Shown here piece by piece: positions 41,903-50,509 of a DNA stretch of 64,000 nucleotides. The first letter of the stretch is position 1, and each line of letters starts with the position of its first letter. A model generated the notes under the pieces. It saw nothing but the letters and a program-made list of their open reading frames with translations. It was not told the DNA's origin and made no database searches. The stretch is from CBDIHH01 sp965279095 (GTDB taxonomy: Bacteria > Pseudomonadota > Alphaproteobacteria > Caulobacterales > Caulobacteraceae). Position numbers and translations under genes: made by a program. Location of the stretch: the NCBI GenBank assembly GCA_965279095.1, contig CBDIHH010000007.1:186001-250000 (forward strand). Reading direction: 5' to 3'.

Positions 41903-42769
41903 ATGGACATCGTCGCAAGCACCTCGGCCTGGCAGGGACGACGGCCCGAGGGCGCCGCCACCGAACCCATCCACGGCCTCGAGAAGGGCCTCGACGTCCT
42001 CGCCTTCGTCAATACGCGCAACGAGGTCTCCGTGGCCGAGGTGGTGCGCGCCTGCGAGCTGCCCCGCACCACCGCCCTGCGGGTGCTGGAGACCCTCAGG
42101 CTCAGCGGCTATCTGGAGCGGGTCGGCGAGAAGAAGAAGTATCGCCTGACCATCAAGGTGCGCACCCTGGCCGGCGGCTTCGACGACGAGTCCTGGATCT
42201 CCGACATCGCCCGCCCCCACATCCAGGCCCTGGGCCGCACGGTGGTGTGGCCGGTGCTGCTGGCCACGCCGCGGGGCTCGGTGATGGTGGTGCGCGAGAA
42301 CACCGATTTCGAAAGCCCCCTGGCCCTGGTGCGCTGGACCACCGGCACCCTGATCCCCCTGGAAGAGAGCGCCACCGGCCTGTGCTACCTGGCCCACTGC
42401 ACCCCCGACACCCGGCGCTTCCTGCTGGATCTGATCGCCCTGCATCCCTATTCCAGCGACTGGGGGGGCCGCGAGAGCGTCGAGCAGCGCCTGCAGGAGG
42501 TCGACCGCAACGGCTACGCCCTGTTTGCCCGCAAGCATCACCGGGAAGTGGGCCTCTCCGTGCCGGTGTTCGACCAGGGCCGCTACCTGGCCAGCCTGAC
42601 CCTGCGCTATATCTACGGCTCGCTCACCGTGGCGCAGATGCTCGACAAGAACCTGGCCCTGATGCAGGAAACCGCCGCCCTGATCGGCTCGGAATTCTCC
42701 GCCCGGGTGCGCAGCATCGACCCCTGGGCGGCCCGCCGCTCGAACCCGGCGCTGGCGGGCGTGGGCTAG
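41903..42769 (+). CDS. IclR-family transcriptional regulator
   Basis: A 288-aa regulator. The N-terminal winged helix is at about 20-85 (GLEKGLDVLAFVNTRNEVSV, LPRTTALRVLETLRLSGYLE). The C-terminal IclR effector domain contains GSVMVVRENTD, LIPLEESATGLCYLAH and GLSVPVFDQG. IclR proteins commonly control aromatic or organic-acid catabolic operons, making this the likely local regulator of the surrounding genes. The ATG at 41903 has AGGAGCGG upstream. Confidence 0.93.
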   Translation: MDIVASTSAWQGRRPEGAATEPIHGLEKGLDVLAFVNTRNEVSVAEVVRACELPRTTALRVLETLRLSGYLERVGEKKKYRLTIKVRTLAGGFDDESWISDIARPHIQALGRTVVWPVLLATPRGSVMVVRENTDFESPLALVRWTTGTLIPLEESATGLCYLAHCTPDTRRFLLDLIALHPYSSDWGGRESVEQRLQEVDRNGYALFARKHHREVGLSVPVFDQGRYLASLTLRYIYGSLTVAQMLDKNLALMQETAALIGSEFSARVRSIDPWAARRSNPALAGVG

Positions 42770-42862
42770 AGCGGGTTTGCTTTCGTCGGAACTAATCACA
42801 CTCGATTCCGCTCCCCCCTGGCGCCCTTCGACGCCGCCTTCGGCGTCGCTCAGGACAGGCAG

Positions 42863-42927
42863 CCGGGGCCCAGATCATAGGGCTCGACGTCGGCGCCTTA
42901 TGATCTGGATCCAGGCTTTCGCCGGGA
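42863..42927. repeat. Type C palindromic repeat
   Basis: A GGGGCCCAGATCATAGG arm is mirrored by TATGATCTGGATCC followed by TTTCGCCGGGAAGATCGGGG. The same pattern recurs at 50284-50372 and 58137-58210. It fills much of the gap between the IclR gene and the next VOC gene. Confidence 0.8.
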
Positions 42928-42994
42928 AGATCGGGGTGGGTTGCGATTGTGTTTGACGCTGCCACCCCCTAGCCCCTGAACCGGAAGGACCACG

Positions 42995-43966
42995 ATGACC
43001 GACCCCTCCCCGCCGCGCGTGAGCGCGATCCAGTGCGTGACCCTGGGGGTCAGCGACCTGGAGGCGAACCTGGCCATCTATCGCGACGCGATGGGCATGG
43101 TCGAGGAGGCCCGCTATCCGATCAGCCCGTCCCTGGGAGACGCCTGGGGCCTGGGCGCGGGTGCGTCCGGCCAGATTGTCGAGCTGTCCTGCGCCGGCTA
43201 TCCCGTGGGGCGGGTGCGCCTGGCCCATTTCCACGGGGTGGCCTCGGTGAAGGTTCGCTCGCACACCGAGGACAGCGGCGCCGACATCGGCCCCAAGGCC
43301 ATCGACTTCTACGTCCGTGACCCGATCACCCACGCGGTGTCGATCTTCGAGGGCCTGGGGATGAAGTCGCGCACGCCCCCCGTCCGCCACCAGGTGGGCG
43401 AGGTGATCAGCGAGGAGCTGGTCTTCATGGGGCCGGACGACATCTCCATCCTGCTGATGGTCGGCCATGTCCACCCGGCCACCGACCTGCGGGGCAGCTG
43501 GACCGAGGGCGACTTCAGCGAGGTGGCCACCATCTCGATCGCCAGCGGCGACCTGGACGCCAGCCGCCGCTTCTATGTCGACACCCTGGGCCTGCAGGAG
43601 GGGATGAACCAGGAGACGGGCGAGGATCACCGCGAGGGCGTCGCCAGCCTCACCGGCACGCCGCAGGGGGGGCGGATCAACTTCCTGATGTTCTCGCAAC
43701 CCGGCGAGCCGAGCGGCAAGATCCTGGTGCTGCACTTCTTCGACAGCCCCGCCAAGCGGCTGACCGGGCGGATGCGGCCGGGCAACCTTGGCTTCTCGCT
43801 GATGACCCACACGGTCGCCGACCTCGACGCCCTGCACGAGCGGCTGATGGACGGCGGCTATGAGGTGTTCGCCCCGCCGACCACGGTGGAGCTCAACGGC
43901 GCGACGCGCCGGGTGCTGCTGGCGCGCGGGCCCAACGAGGAGATGCTGGAGTTCGTGGAGGGGTAG
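42995..43966 (+). CDS. Two-domain VOC protein
   Basis: A 323-aa protein with two VOC modules (about 8-160 and 170-323). Module 1 begins IQCVTLGVSDLEANLAIYRD and includes RLAHFHGVASVKVRS; module 2 begins VATISIASGDLDASRRFYVD and ends RGPNEEMLEFVEG. The overall order resembles the paired-VOC protein at 37409, so these are probably paralogues. Catalytic function is unknown; a dioxygenase, isomerase or binding role are all possible. It immediately follows the IclR gene region on the same strand. Confidence 0.82.
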   Translation: MTDPSPPRVSAIQCVTLGVSDLEANLAIYRDAMGMVEEARYPISPSLGDAWGLGAGASGQIVELSCAGYPVGRVRLAHFHGVASVKVRSHTEDSGADIGPKAIDFYVRDPITHAVSIFEGLGMKSRTPPVRHQVGEVISEELVFMGPDDISILLMVGHVHPATDLRGSWTEGDFSEVATISIASGDLDASRRFYVDTLGLQEGMNQETGEDHREGVASLTGTPQGGRINFLMFSQPGEPSGKILVLHFFDSPAKRLTGRMRPGNLGFSLMTHTVADLDALHERLMDGGYEVFAPPTTVELNGATRRVLLARGPNEEMLEFVEG

Positions 43967-43972
43967 GCCCCT

Positions 43973-44000
43973 CCCCTCTCCCCGCAAGCGGGGAGAGGGG
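43973..44000. terminator. Strong hairpin between convergent genes
   Basis: A perfect 13-bp inverted repeat (CCCCTCTCCCCGC / GCGGGGAGAGGGG) with a 2-nt AA loop lies 7 bp after the VOC stop and 17 bp before the end of the convergent DUF1838 gene. There is no U-tract, so intrinsic termination is uncertain, but position and symmetry suggest a bidirectional transcription boundary. Confidence 0.6.
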
Positions 44001-44016
44001 CCGCGCCTTCGCAGCG

Positions 44017-44964
44017 CTACTTCTTGGGCGGCGCCGGCGTCTGGGTCTGGGCGTAGTTCTCGAGGCTGGACAGGCTCTTGGCGTTCCAGTCCGTGGGCGC
44101 GCGCATCATGACCGGATAGTTCTTGGCGGTGAAGTCGAGCACGTTGCGCTTGGTGCGGTTCACATCGTCGTAGTTGGAGAAGTAGCAGTTGTACATGATG
44201 TGGCCCGGCTCCTGGCCCATCAGCATCCACGGCAGCCACGGGGTCACCCGCGTCCACACCCCGTGCGATTCCACCGAGGTCAGCTTCTCGTTCTGGGCGT
44301 CGGCCAGGGACACGAAGGTCTGGAACACCTCGGTGACCTGGTTCATCTTGCCGGCGCTCTCACGGGGCCATTTGTCGGGCTGAAGGGTGGCCGGATAGTA
44401 GAGGTCGGCGCGGGCGTCGCTGGCGATGATGTCGCCCGGCAGGATGCGCCAGTCGACCTTCAGGGGCTTGCGCGCCGAGGTGTCCTTGATCAGGCCGCCA
44501 TAGGACGGCGGGCGCGGCTCGAATTCCTCGAACAGCTCGTTCCAGGGATCGTTGACCACGGGGACGACCTTCACCCGTTCGCCGGTGAAGGGGTTGTCGT
44601 ATTCAGTGAGGACCTCGCCGGTCTTCAGGTCGGTGTAATAGACCACCTCGCGGTGGAAGAAGCGGAAGCTGCCGTCGGGCTGCTTGTTCAGCCGGCCCAC
44701 CGAGAAGATCTCGAAGCCCATCAGCTGCTTGACCGCCTCGCCGGGGCGCACGGAGGAGACGACGCCGGAGCCGTCGCCGAACTTCTCCTTGGACTCGTCG
44801 AGGTTGCCCATGAGCCGGGCCTTGAGGATCAGGTTGCCCTTGCCCGTGGTCAGGTCGAGGTAGGGACCCTTGAGGCTGGGGGTGGCGGCGTGGGCGAGCA
44901 TCGGCGCCGCGGTGGCGGCGGCTCCGGCGGCGCCCGCCGCGAACAGAAGCGATCTGCGATCCAT
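44017..44964 (-). CDS. Tat-exported DUF1838 protein
   Basis: A 315-aa protein with a twin-arginine signal (MDRRSLLFAAGAAGAAATAA, cleavage after AHA). The mature DUF1838 domain includes VVYYTDLKTGEVLTEYDNPF, WRILPGDIIASDARADLYYP and a conserved ESHGVWTRVTPWLPWMLMG. The family occurs in environmental proteobacteria near degradative genes; biochemical function is not established. Tat export suggests it folds, possibly with a cofactor, before reaching the periplasm. The ATG at 44964 places RR at residues 3-4. Confidence 0.87.
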   Translation of the reverse strand: MDRRSLLFAAGAAGAAATAAPMLAHAATPSLKGPYLDLTTGKGNLILKARLMGNLDESKEKFGDGSGVVSSVRPGEAVKQLMGFEIFSVGRLNKQPDGSFRFFHREVVYYTDLKTGEVLTEYDNPFTGERVKVVPVVNDPWNELFEEFEPRPPSYGGLIKDTSARKPLKVDWRILPGDIIASDARADLYYPATLQPDKWPRESAGKMNQVTEVFQTFVSLADAQNEKLTSVESHGVWTRVTPWLPWMLMGQEPGHIMYNCYFSNYDDVNRTKRNVLDFTAKNYPVMMRAPTDWNAKSLSSLENYAQTQTPAPPKK

Positions 44965-45209
44965 GGTGGTCCTTGCTGGCTGGCGGTGGGGAGCCAGGAG
45001 CCAGCGGCGCGGCCCCGATACCTCCCAAGGCCGGCAAGTCTGACGCAAGCTCGGCGGTCGCATAGGGCCAATCCCCGGGCGCGTCCGAGGAGTGGACACC
45101 GGCGATATCCGAGCGGAGGCTGCCGCCAGGGAACAAGCTTGGGCTGGGGCGAATTGAAGGGGAGCGCCGGACCTCCCGTCGGGATGGCTGGTCGCGATGG
45201 AGAACGCTC

Positions 45210-45584
45210 ATGACCACAACGCCTTCCGAACACCGGCTGATCGCCGCCGCCCGCGTCACCGGCACGCCCGTCTACAACACCGGCGGGGAGCGCATCGGCC
45301 ATATCGATGACATCGCCATCGACAAGCACACCGGCCAGGTGGCCTACGCCATCCTCAGCTTCGGCGGCTTCCTCGGCATCGGCGACCGCCAGCACCCCCT
45401 GCCCTGGGCGGTGCTCGACTATGATCCGGCGCACAGCGGCTATGTGGTGCCGATGTCCAAGGAGGAGCTGGAAAAGGCGCCGTCGTTCAACCCGTCGGAA
45501 CTCAGCGGCTGGGACGACAGCGGCTATCGGGACTCGGTGTTCGCCTACTACGCGCCGTTCGGCGTGACCCCCTACTGGATGTAG
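45210..45584 (+). CDS. PRC-barrel domain protein
   Basis: A 124-aa soluble protein with one PRC-barrel: VTGTPVYNTGGERIGHIDDI, then GQVAYAILSFGGFLGIG and HPLPWAVLDYD, and a tyrosine-rich C-terminal extension. PRC-barrels are small binding modules found in stress, RNA-processing and photosynthetic proteins; a partner cannot be named. It is divergent from DUF1838 and convergent with the TonB receptor. Confidence 0.88.
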   Translation: MTTTPSEHRLIAAARVTGTPVYNTGGERIGHIDDIAIDKHTGQVAYAILSFGGFLGIGDRQHPLPWAVLDYDPAHSGYVVPMSKEELEKAPSFNPSELSGWDDSGYRDSVFAYYAPFGVTPYWM

Positions 45585-45605
45585 GGCGCGACCGCGCAAA
45601 CAAAG

Positions 45606-45635
45606 AGGGCCTTCCGGATCGCTCCGGAAGGCCCT
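45606..45635. terminator. Bidirectional hairpin terminator candidate
   Basis: A perfect 13-bp inverted repeat (AGGGCCTTCCGGA / TCCGGAAGGCCCT) with loop TCGC lies 21 bp after the PRC-barrel stop and 54 bp before the end of the convergent TonB receptor gene. AAACAAAG precedes it, giving a U-rich tail only on the leftward transcript (CTTTGTTT), so it fits an intrinsic terminator for the TonB receptor gene best. Confidence 0.75.
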
Positions 45636-45689
45636 GCTCGCAAGTCCCGCTCCCCCCGCTCGCCGAAGCGAGCGGGTTGAGCCTGAAGC

Positions 45690-48320
45690 CTAGAAGTTGA
45701 TGTTGATGGTGGCGCGGCGGTTGAGGGGCTCCTTGACCCCGTCGCCGGTGGCGACGGCCGGTTCGGCCTCGCCCTTCCAGTCGACCGCCAGGGCGGTCTG
45801 GGCCAGGCCAGACCCGACCAGGGCATCGGCGGTCGCCTTGGCGCGACGCTCGGAGAGCTTCACGTTGTAGGCGGCAGACCCCGAGGTGTCGGCGTGGCCG
45901 ACGACCACGACCCGCGTCGCATTGCCGGTCTTCGCATAGTCGGCCGCCTGGGCGATGACCTGCTGGGCTTCCGGCGTCAGGACGTACTGGTCGAAGGGGA
46001 AATAGACCACGAACTCGCGCGCCTCATAGGCCACCGGAGGCGGGGGCGGAGGGGGCGGCGGGGGCGGCGGCGGCGGAGGGGGCGGCGGCGCCGGGGGCGG
46101 CGGCGGCGCGGGCGGCGCGGCTTCGTAGTTGTATTTCAGGCGAAGCTGGATGACGCGCGGATCGTTGGGATAGGCGGTGACCGACTCGGACACCGCGCTG
46201 GCGATCTGCAGGGACTCCAGAGCAAAGGCCTTGTCGGCGAGGTTCTTGCCCTCGAGCGAGATGGTCCAGCGCGCGTCCGGGCTGTCCCACGCCACGAACC
46301 CGTTATAGAGGTCGTAGGCGGGCGTTTGCACCAGCGGGCCGGTGTTGGACACGTTGTTGAAATACTTCGACGAGTGCTGCCAGTCGGCGCCGACGCGCAG
46401 TTGGCCGGGGATGTTGAGCGGAACATCCCACGTGAAGCCAGCCGTGCTCTTCACCGGCACCACGCCTTTGATCTTGGCGTTGCGGCAGTTGATGATGGTG
46501 GTGTTGAACAGGCTGCAGTTGAAGTCCGAGGTGTATTCACCGCGGGTCCAGGCGACGTTGCCATAGATCTGCAGGGCCGAGGTCACCTGGAAGGTGGGCT
46601 CCAGTTCCACCCCTTCGACCCGGGCGCCGGCGGCGTTGGAGGTGAAGGTGTTGGTGGTGCCGGGGAAGAAGACCGGCAGTTGCAGGCCGTCATAGTCGGC
46701 GCGGAACACCGCCGCGTTGACGCGGATGCGACGGTCGAGGCCGGTGAACTTGACGCCCGCCTCGTAGCTCTTCACCTCTTCGGCGTCATAGGGCACCGGC
46801 TTGGCGGCGATCCCCGGGGTGCCGACGTTGGTGGTCGGGTTGACGTTGTTGAAGCCGCCGCTCTTGAAGCCCTTGGTGTAGGACACATAGAACAGGGTGT
46901 CGGGGGTCGCCTGCCAGTTCAGGCCGATCTTGGGCGTGGTGCCCTTGAACGACTTGGAGCCGCTTTGCGGGCCAACCAGCGCGCCGTTGAAGACCGCGTT
47001 GTAGTAGTTCTGGGTCAGGCTGGCGTCTTCGGTGGTGTAGCGAAGCCCGGCCACCACCGCGAGGCCGGCGGCGATATCCAGGGTCCCCTGGGCGAACACC
47101 GCCTGGGCCTTGGTGGTGCGGCTGCGGAAGTTGCGACCGCCCACCGCCGTATAGATGGCGGTGTCTTCCTGCTTGCCCTTCTCGTCGAAGTAGTAGGCGC
47201 CCAGGATCGCCTTGAAGCGGTCGCTGGTATAGTTCAGGTCCACTTCCTGGCTGAAGAAATGGTCGTCGAAGACATAGCTGCCGCCCACCGGAGCCAGGGT
47301 CGGGCCCGACAGGGTGAAGGATTCATACTGGGTGGCGTTCAGCTTGCGGTAGCCGGTGATCGCGGTCAGCGAGAAGTTGGAGTTCAACTCCAGGCTGGCG
47401 TTGATCGAACCGCCGATGGAATCGGCCTTGGCGCCGATGGGGCCATAGAGTTCGCTGGTGAACAGGTCGCGTCCGGGCCGGATGGTCGGGGCGAAGGGGC
47501 TGGGAGGCACCAGGCCGAGGGCCTTGATCGGGGCGCCGATGCCGGGATCGGAGTGGTCCTGCTGCTGGTCGAGGGCCGCTTCCACGGTGAACTTGTCGGT
47601 GGGGGTCCACAGCACCTTGGCGCGGACGCCGCTGGACTTCTTGTTGTTGACCTTGCGGCCATAAGCCGGGGCGGTGGTCCAGCCGTCGTGATTGCGGGTC
47701 ACCGCGCTCAGCGAGAAGGCCAGCTTGTCCTGGATCAGCGGGATGTTGATCAGGCCGCGGGCGTCGCGGGTGTTGAAGCTGCCGACCGTGACGTCACCGC
47801 CGAAGCGGAAGGTGTTGGTCGAGGGCCGCTTGGTGATGATCTTGATGGCGCCGCCGGACGTGTTGCGGCCGTAGAGCGTGCCCTGGGGGCCCCGCAGCAC
47901 TTCGACCCGGTCGATGTCGAAGAAGTCGAAGAAGGCGCCGTTGATGCGCGGCTGGTAGACGTTGTCGATATAGACGCCGACGGCGGCGTCGAACTGGATG
48001 CCGCTCTGCTCCTGACCGGCGCCGCGCAGGACGATCCGCGCCGAGTTGTTGGTGCCGGTGGCGGGAGTGATGACGACGCCGGGGATCTGGGCCGCGATCT
48101 GCAGAACGTTGGTGATCGAGCGCTCTTCCAGCAGGGTCGGGGTGAAGGCGGAGACCGCGATCGGGGTGGTCTGCACATTGGCGCTGAAGCGCTCGGCGGT
48201 GACCACCACCTCCTCGAGTTGCGACCCGTCGGCAGCCTGGGCGTAGGCGGCGATGGGCATGGAAAGCGCCGCCAGCGTGGCCAAGGCGCTTGTAGTTCTC
48301 AATAGCAGACGTGTGGACAT
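45690..48320 (-). CDS. TonB-dependent receptor fused to a C-terminal OmpA-like domain
   Basis: An 876-aa outer-membrane receptor. A signal peptide (to about 29) is followed by LEEVVVTAERF near the TonB-box position, a plug with RIVLRGAGQEQ and VEVLRGPQGTLYGRNTSGGA, and a 22-strand barrel of the Caulobacter/sphingomonad type with VSYTKGFKSGGFN. The barrel closes near residue 730 with VIQLRLKYNY, where normal receptors end. Here a linker of about 25 prolines follows, then an OmpA C-domain (763-876) with GHADTSGSAAYN, LSERRAKA and a final ATININF. This domain would sit in the periplasm and bind peptidoglycan. Confidence 0.93.
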   Translation of the reverse strand: MSTRLLLRTTSALATLAALSMPIAAYAQAADGSQLEEVVVTAERFSANVQTTPIAVSAFTPTLLEERSITNVLQIAAQIPGVVITPATGTNNSARIVLRGAGQEQSGIQFDAAVGVYIDNVYQPRINGAFFDFFDIDRVEVLRGPQGTLYGRNTSGGAIKIITKRPSTNTFRFGGDVTVGSFNTRDARGLINIPLIQDKLAFSLSAVTRNHDGWTTAPAYGRKVNNKKSSGVRAKVLWTPTDKFTVEAALDQQQDHSDPGIGAPIKALGLVPPSPFAPTIRPGRDLFTSELYGPIGAKADSIGGSINASLELNSNFSLTAITGYRKLNATQYESFTLSGPTLAPVGGSYVFDDHFFSQEVDLNYTSDRFKAILGAYYFDEKGKQEDTAIYTAVGGRNFRSRTTKAQAVFAQGTLDIAAGLAVVAGLRYTTEDASLTQNYYNAVFNGALVGPQSGSKSFKGTTPKIGLNWQATPDTLFYVSYTKGFKSGGFNNVNPTTNVGTPGIAAKPVPYDAEEVKSYEAGVKFTGLDRRIRVNAAVFRADYDGLQLPVFFPGTTNTFTSNAAGARVEGVELEPTFQVTSALQIYGNVAWTRGEYTSDFNCSLFNTTIINCRNAKIKGVVPVKSTAGFTWDVPLNIPGQLRVGADWQHSSKYFNNVSNTGPLVQTPAYDLYNGFVAWDSPDARWTISLEGKNLADKAFALESLQIASAVSESVTAYPNDPRVIQLRLKYNYEAAPPAPPPPPAPPPPPPPPPPPPPPPPPPVAYEAREFVVYFPFDQYVLTPEAQQVIAQAADYAKTGNATRVVVVGHADTSGSAAYNVKLSERRAKATADALVGSGLAQTALAVDWKGEAEPAVATGDGVKEPLNRRATININF

Positions 48321-48417
48321 AGACGGTTCCCCCGGGTGCTTTCCCCGCGCCCAAGGCTATGACCCAAGGGGGGACTGTCAACGACCGCCCGGGGCGCCCG
48401 GCGATTTAGATATGAAA

Positions 48418-48498
48418 TGATGCAAATGCATCACATGGAATGGATATCGAGCACGACCCGTATTGGGGCAAAATCTCGAATTCTTACAAATCTGTAAG
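48418..48498. promoter_or_regulatory. Two short palindromes upstream of the TonB receptor
   Basis: The AT-rich 344-bp gap between the divergent TonB receptor and phoD contains TGATGCA-AA-TGCATCA (48418-48433) and CTTACA-AATC-TGTAAG (48483-48498). Both are dyad-symmetric and sit about 100-180 bp upstream of the receptor start, as expected for operators. Which regulator binds is unknown. Nothing else gene-like is seen in the gap. Confidence 0.5.
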
Positions 48499-48664
48499 AT
48501 TAGCCGGCGCGGCCGGCGGGCCGTTGTTGATTTAATCCGCCCGGCGGCTCGGACATATTGTCTCACCTCCGCGACGCCGAGCCGAGGCGTGCGCCGGCGG
48601 CGGCGGGCGGCTATGATGGAGGGGCGCGCCCGCTCCAGGCCGCGCCTGGCCAGGGATTATCGCC

Positions 48665-50239
48665 ATGGGCGACCTGATCTTGACCCGTCGGGCAGCCCTT
48701 GCCGGCGCGGCCCTGTTGACCCCGGGAATCGCCGCGGGCGCCGGACGCGCGCCCGGCCGCGCCCTTATCGCCGATCCGTTCACCCTGGGCGTGGCGTCCG
48801 GGTCCCCGTCCCCGGACGGCTTCGTGCTGTGGACGCGGCTGGCGCCGGATCCCCTGGCGCCCGACGGCAGCGGCGGGCTGGCCGGCGCCGCACCGGTGGA
48901 CTGGGAGATCGCCGAGGACGAGGGCATGCGGCGGATCGTCCGGCGAGGACGGACCCTGGCGGACGCGCGCTGGGCCCACTCTGTCCACCTGGAGATGTCC
49001 GGCCTGCAGCCGGACCGCCCCTACTGGTATCGCTTCGCCGCCCTCGGCCACCGCAGCCCGGTCGGCCGCGCCCGCACCACCCCGGCCCCCGGCGCCCCCC
49101 TGTCGCGCCTTCGCTTCGCCGTGGCGTCCTGCGCCCACTGGGAGCTCGGCTGGTTCAGCGCCTATCGGCACATGGCCGCCGAGGACCCCGACCTGGTGAT
49201 GTTCCTGGGCGACTACATCTATGAATACAGCCTCACCGGCGACCGCGCCGCCCAGGCGGTCCGCCGTCACGATCAGCCGGCGGAGCTGGTCACCCTGGCG
49301 CAGTATCGCAACCGCTACGCCCTTCACCGGACGGACCCGGACCTGCGCGCCCTGCACGCCGCCGCCCCCTGCCTGGTCACCTGGGACGACCACGAGGTGC
49401 AGAACGACTATGCCAACGGCTGGTCGCAGGACGTGGACATACCGCCGAGCGTTTTCCTGCAGCGCCGCGCCGCCGCCTATCGGGCCTTCTACGAGCACAT
49501 GCCCCTGCGCGCCTCGGCCCGGCCGCGCGGACCGGACATGCGGATCTATGGCCGCACCGGCTTTGGCGACCTCGCCGACATCTCGGTGCTCGACGGGCGC
49601 CAGTACCGCACCATCCAGCCGTGCCCCAACCCCCGCTCCCGACGGGGGCATGTGGCGAGCTGTCCGGACCTGGCCGATCCGAGCCGGACCATGCTGGGCC
49701 TCGATCAGGAGCGGTGGCTCTACGACGGCTTCCGCAAGCCGCGCGCCCGCTGGACCCTCGTCGCCCAGGACCTGCTGGTGGCGCCCGTGGCGCAGACGGA
49801 CGCCGCCGGCGCGCCCGGTCATTTCACGGACGGCTGGGACGGCTACCAGGCCAACCGGGGACGGATGCTGTCGGCCCTGGCCGAGACTCGCGCGCCCAAT
49901 CCGGTATTCCTGGGGGGCGACATGCATTGTTTCTGGGCCACCGACCTCAAGGCCGATTTCGACAAGCCCGCTGCGCCCGCCATCGCCAGCGAATTCATCG
50001 CCGCGGCGATCAGCCAGACCCCGACCCCGGCCGCCCGGTTCGGCGACGTCGCCGCAAACAACCCCCATATCCGCTACGCCGAATTCACGACCAACGGTTA
50101 CCTGTCCATCGACCTCACGCCGCAACGGCTGGCGGCCCGGATGCAGGCCGTATCGGACCGCCGCGATCCCCACGCGACCGTGTCGACCCTGAAGCGGTTC
50201 GTGGTCGAGGACGGCCGGCCCGGCGTGCAGCCCGATTGA
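48665..50239 (+). CDS. phoD: PhoD-type alkaline phosphatase/phosphodiesterase
   Basis: A 524-aa Tat-exported metallophosphoesterase. Twin arginine TRRAALAGAALLTPG lies at the N-terminus, followed by a PhoD N-domain (FTLGVASGSPSPDGFVLWTR) and a metallophosphatase domain with the cysteine metal ligand in VASCAHWELG, FLGDYIYEY, the TWDDHEVQNDYAN motif, LDGRQYR and FLGGDMHCFW. It releases phosphate from phosphomono- or diesters in the periplasm using Fe/Ca. It is divergent from the TonB receptor. No Pho box was identified by eye. Confidence 0.94.
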   Translation: MGDLILTRRAALAGAALLTPGIAAGAGRAPGRALIADPFTLGVASGSPSPDGFVLWTRLAPDPLAPDGSGGLAGAAPVDWEIAEDEGMRRIVRRGRTLADARWAHSVHLEMSGLQPDRPYWYRFAALGHRSPVGRARTTPAPGAPLSRLRFAVASCAHWELGWFSAYRHMAAEDPDLVMFLGDYIYEYSLTGDRAAQAVRRHDQPAELVTLAQYRNRYALHRTDPDLRALHAAAPCLVTWDDHEVQNDYANGWSQDVDIPPSVFLQRRAAAYRAFYEHMPLRASARPRGPDMRIYGRTGFGDLADISVLDGRQYRTIQPCPNPRSRRGHVASCPDLADPSRTMLGLDQERWLYDGFRKPRARWTLVAQDLLVAPVAQTDAAGAPGHFTDGWDGYQANRGRMLSALAETRAPNPVFLGGDMHCFWATDLKADFDKPAAPAIASEFIAAAISQTPTPAARFGDVAANNPHIRYAEFTTNGYLSIDLTPQRLAARMQAVSDRRDPHATVSTLKRFVVEDGRPGVQPD

Positions 50240-50283
50240 GGCCGGGTTTGCTTTTGTTGGAGCCAAACCCATAAAATTTCGAT

Positions 50284-50372
50284 CACCCCGGCGAAGGCCG
50301 GGGCCCAGATCATATGGCTCGACGTGAGCGCCTTAGGATCTGGGTCCCGGCATTCGCCGGGAAGATCGGGGT
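50284..50372. repeat. Type C palindromic repeat (second copy)
   Basis: CACCCCGGCGAAGGCCGGGG and GCCCAGATC on the left are mirrored by GGATCTGGGTCC and CGGCATTCGCCGGG on the right. It lies between phoD and ada and matches 42863-42927 and 58137-58210. Confidence 0.9.
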
Positions 50373-50509
50373 AGGTTGGGCGCTTCTATCCGAAGCGGAG
50401 ACACGCTTTAGGCCGGGGCCGCGGTCGATGCGGATTGGACCGCAAGACCCGGAGTGCGCCCGCCCCCGCCCGGTGGCATGAGCAGGCGTCGTTCGCAGGA
50501 GGATCGTCA

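Noticed and set aside
43973..44000. Classifying the hairpin as a definite Rho-independent terminator
   Set aside because: It has no U-tract; I kept it only as a probable transcription boundary.
45894..48305. An 803-codon plus-strand frame opposite the TonB receptor
   Set aside because: It is a GC-bias shadow; the minus-strand receptor has all expected domains.
31786..50239. A biosynthetic gene cluster or prophage
   Set aside because: There are no synthase modules, carrier proteins, capsid, terminase or integrase genes; the content is catabolic and transport-related.
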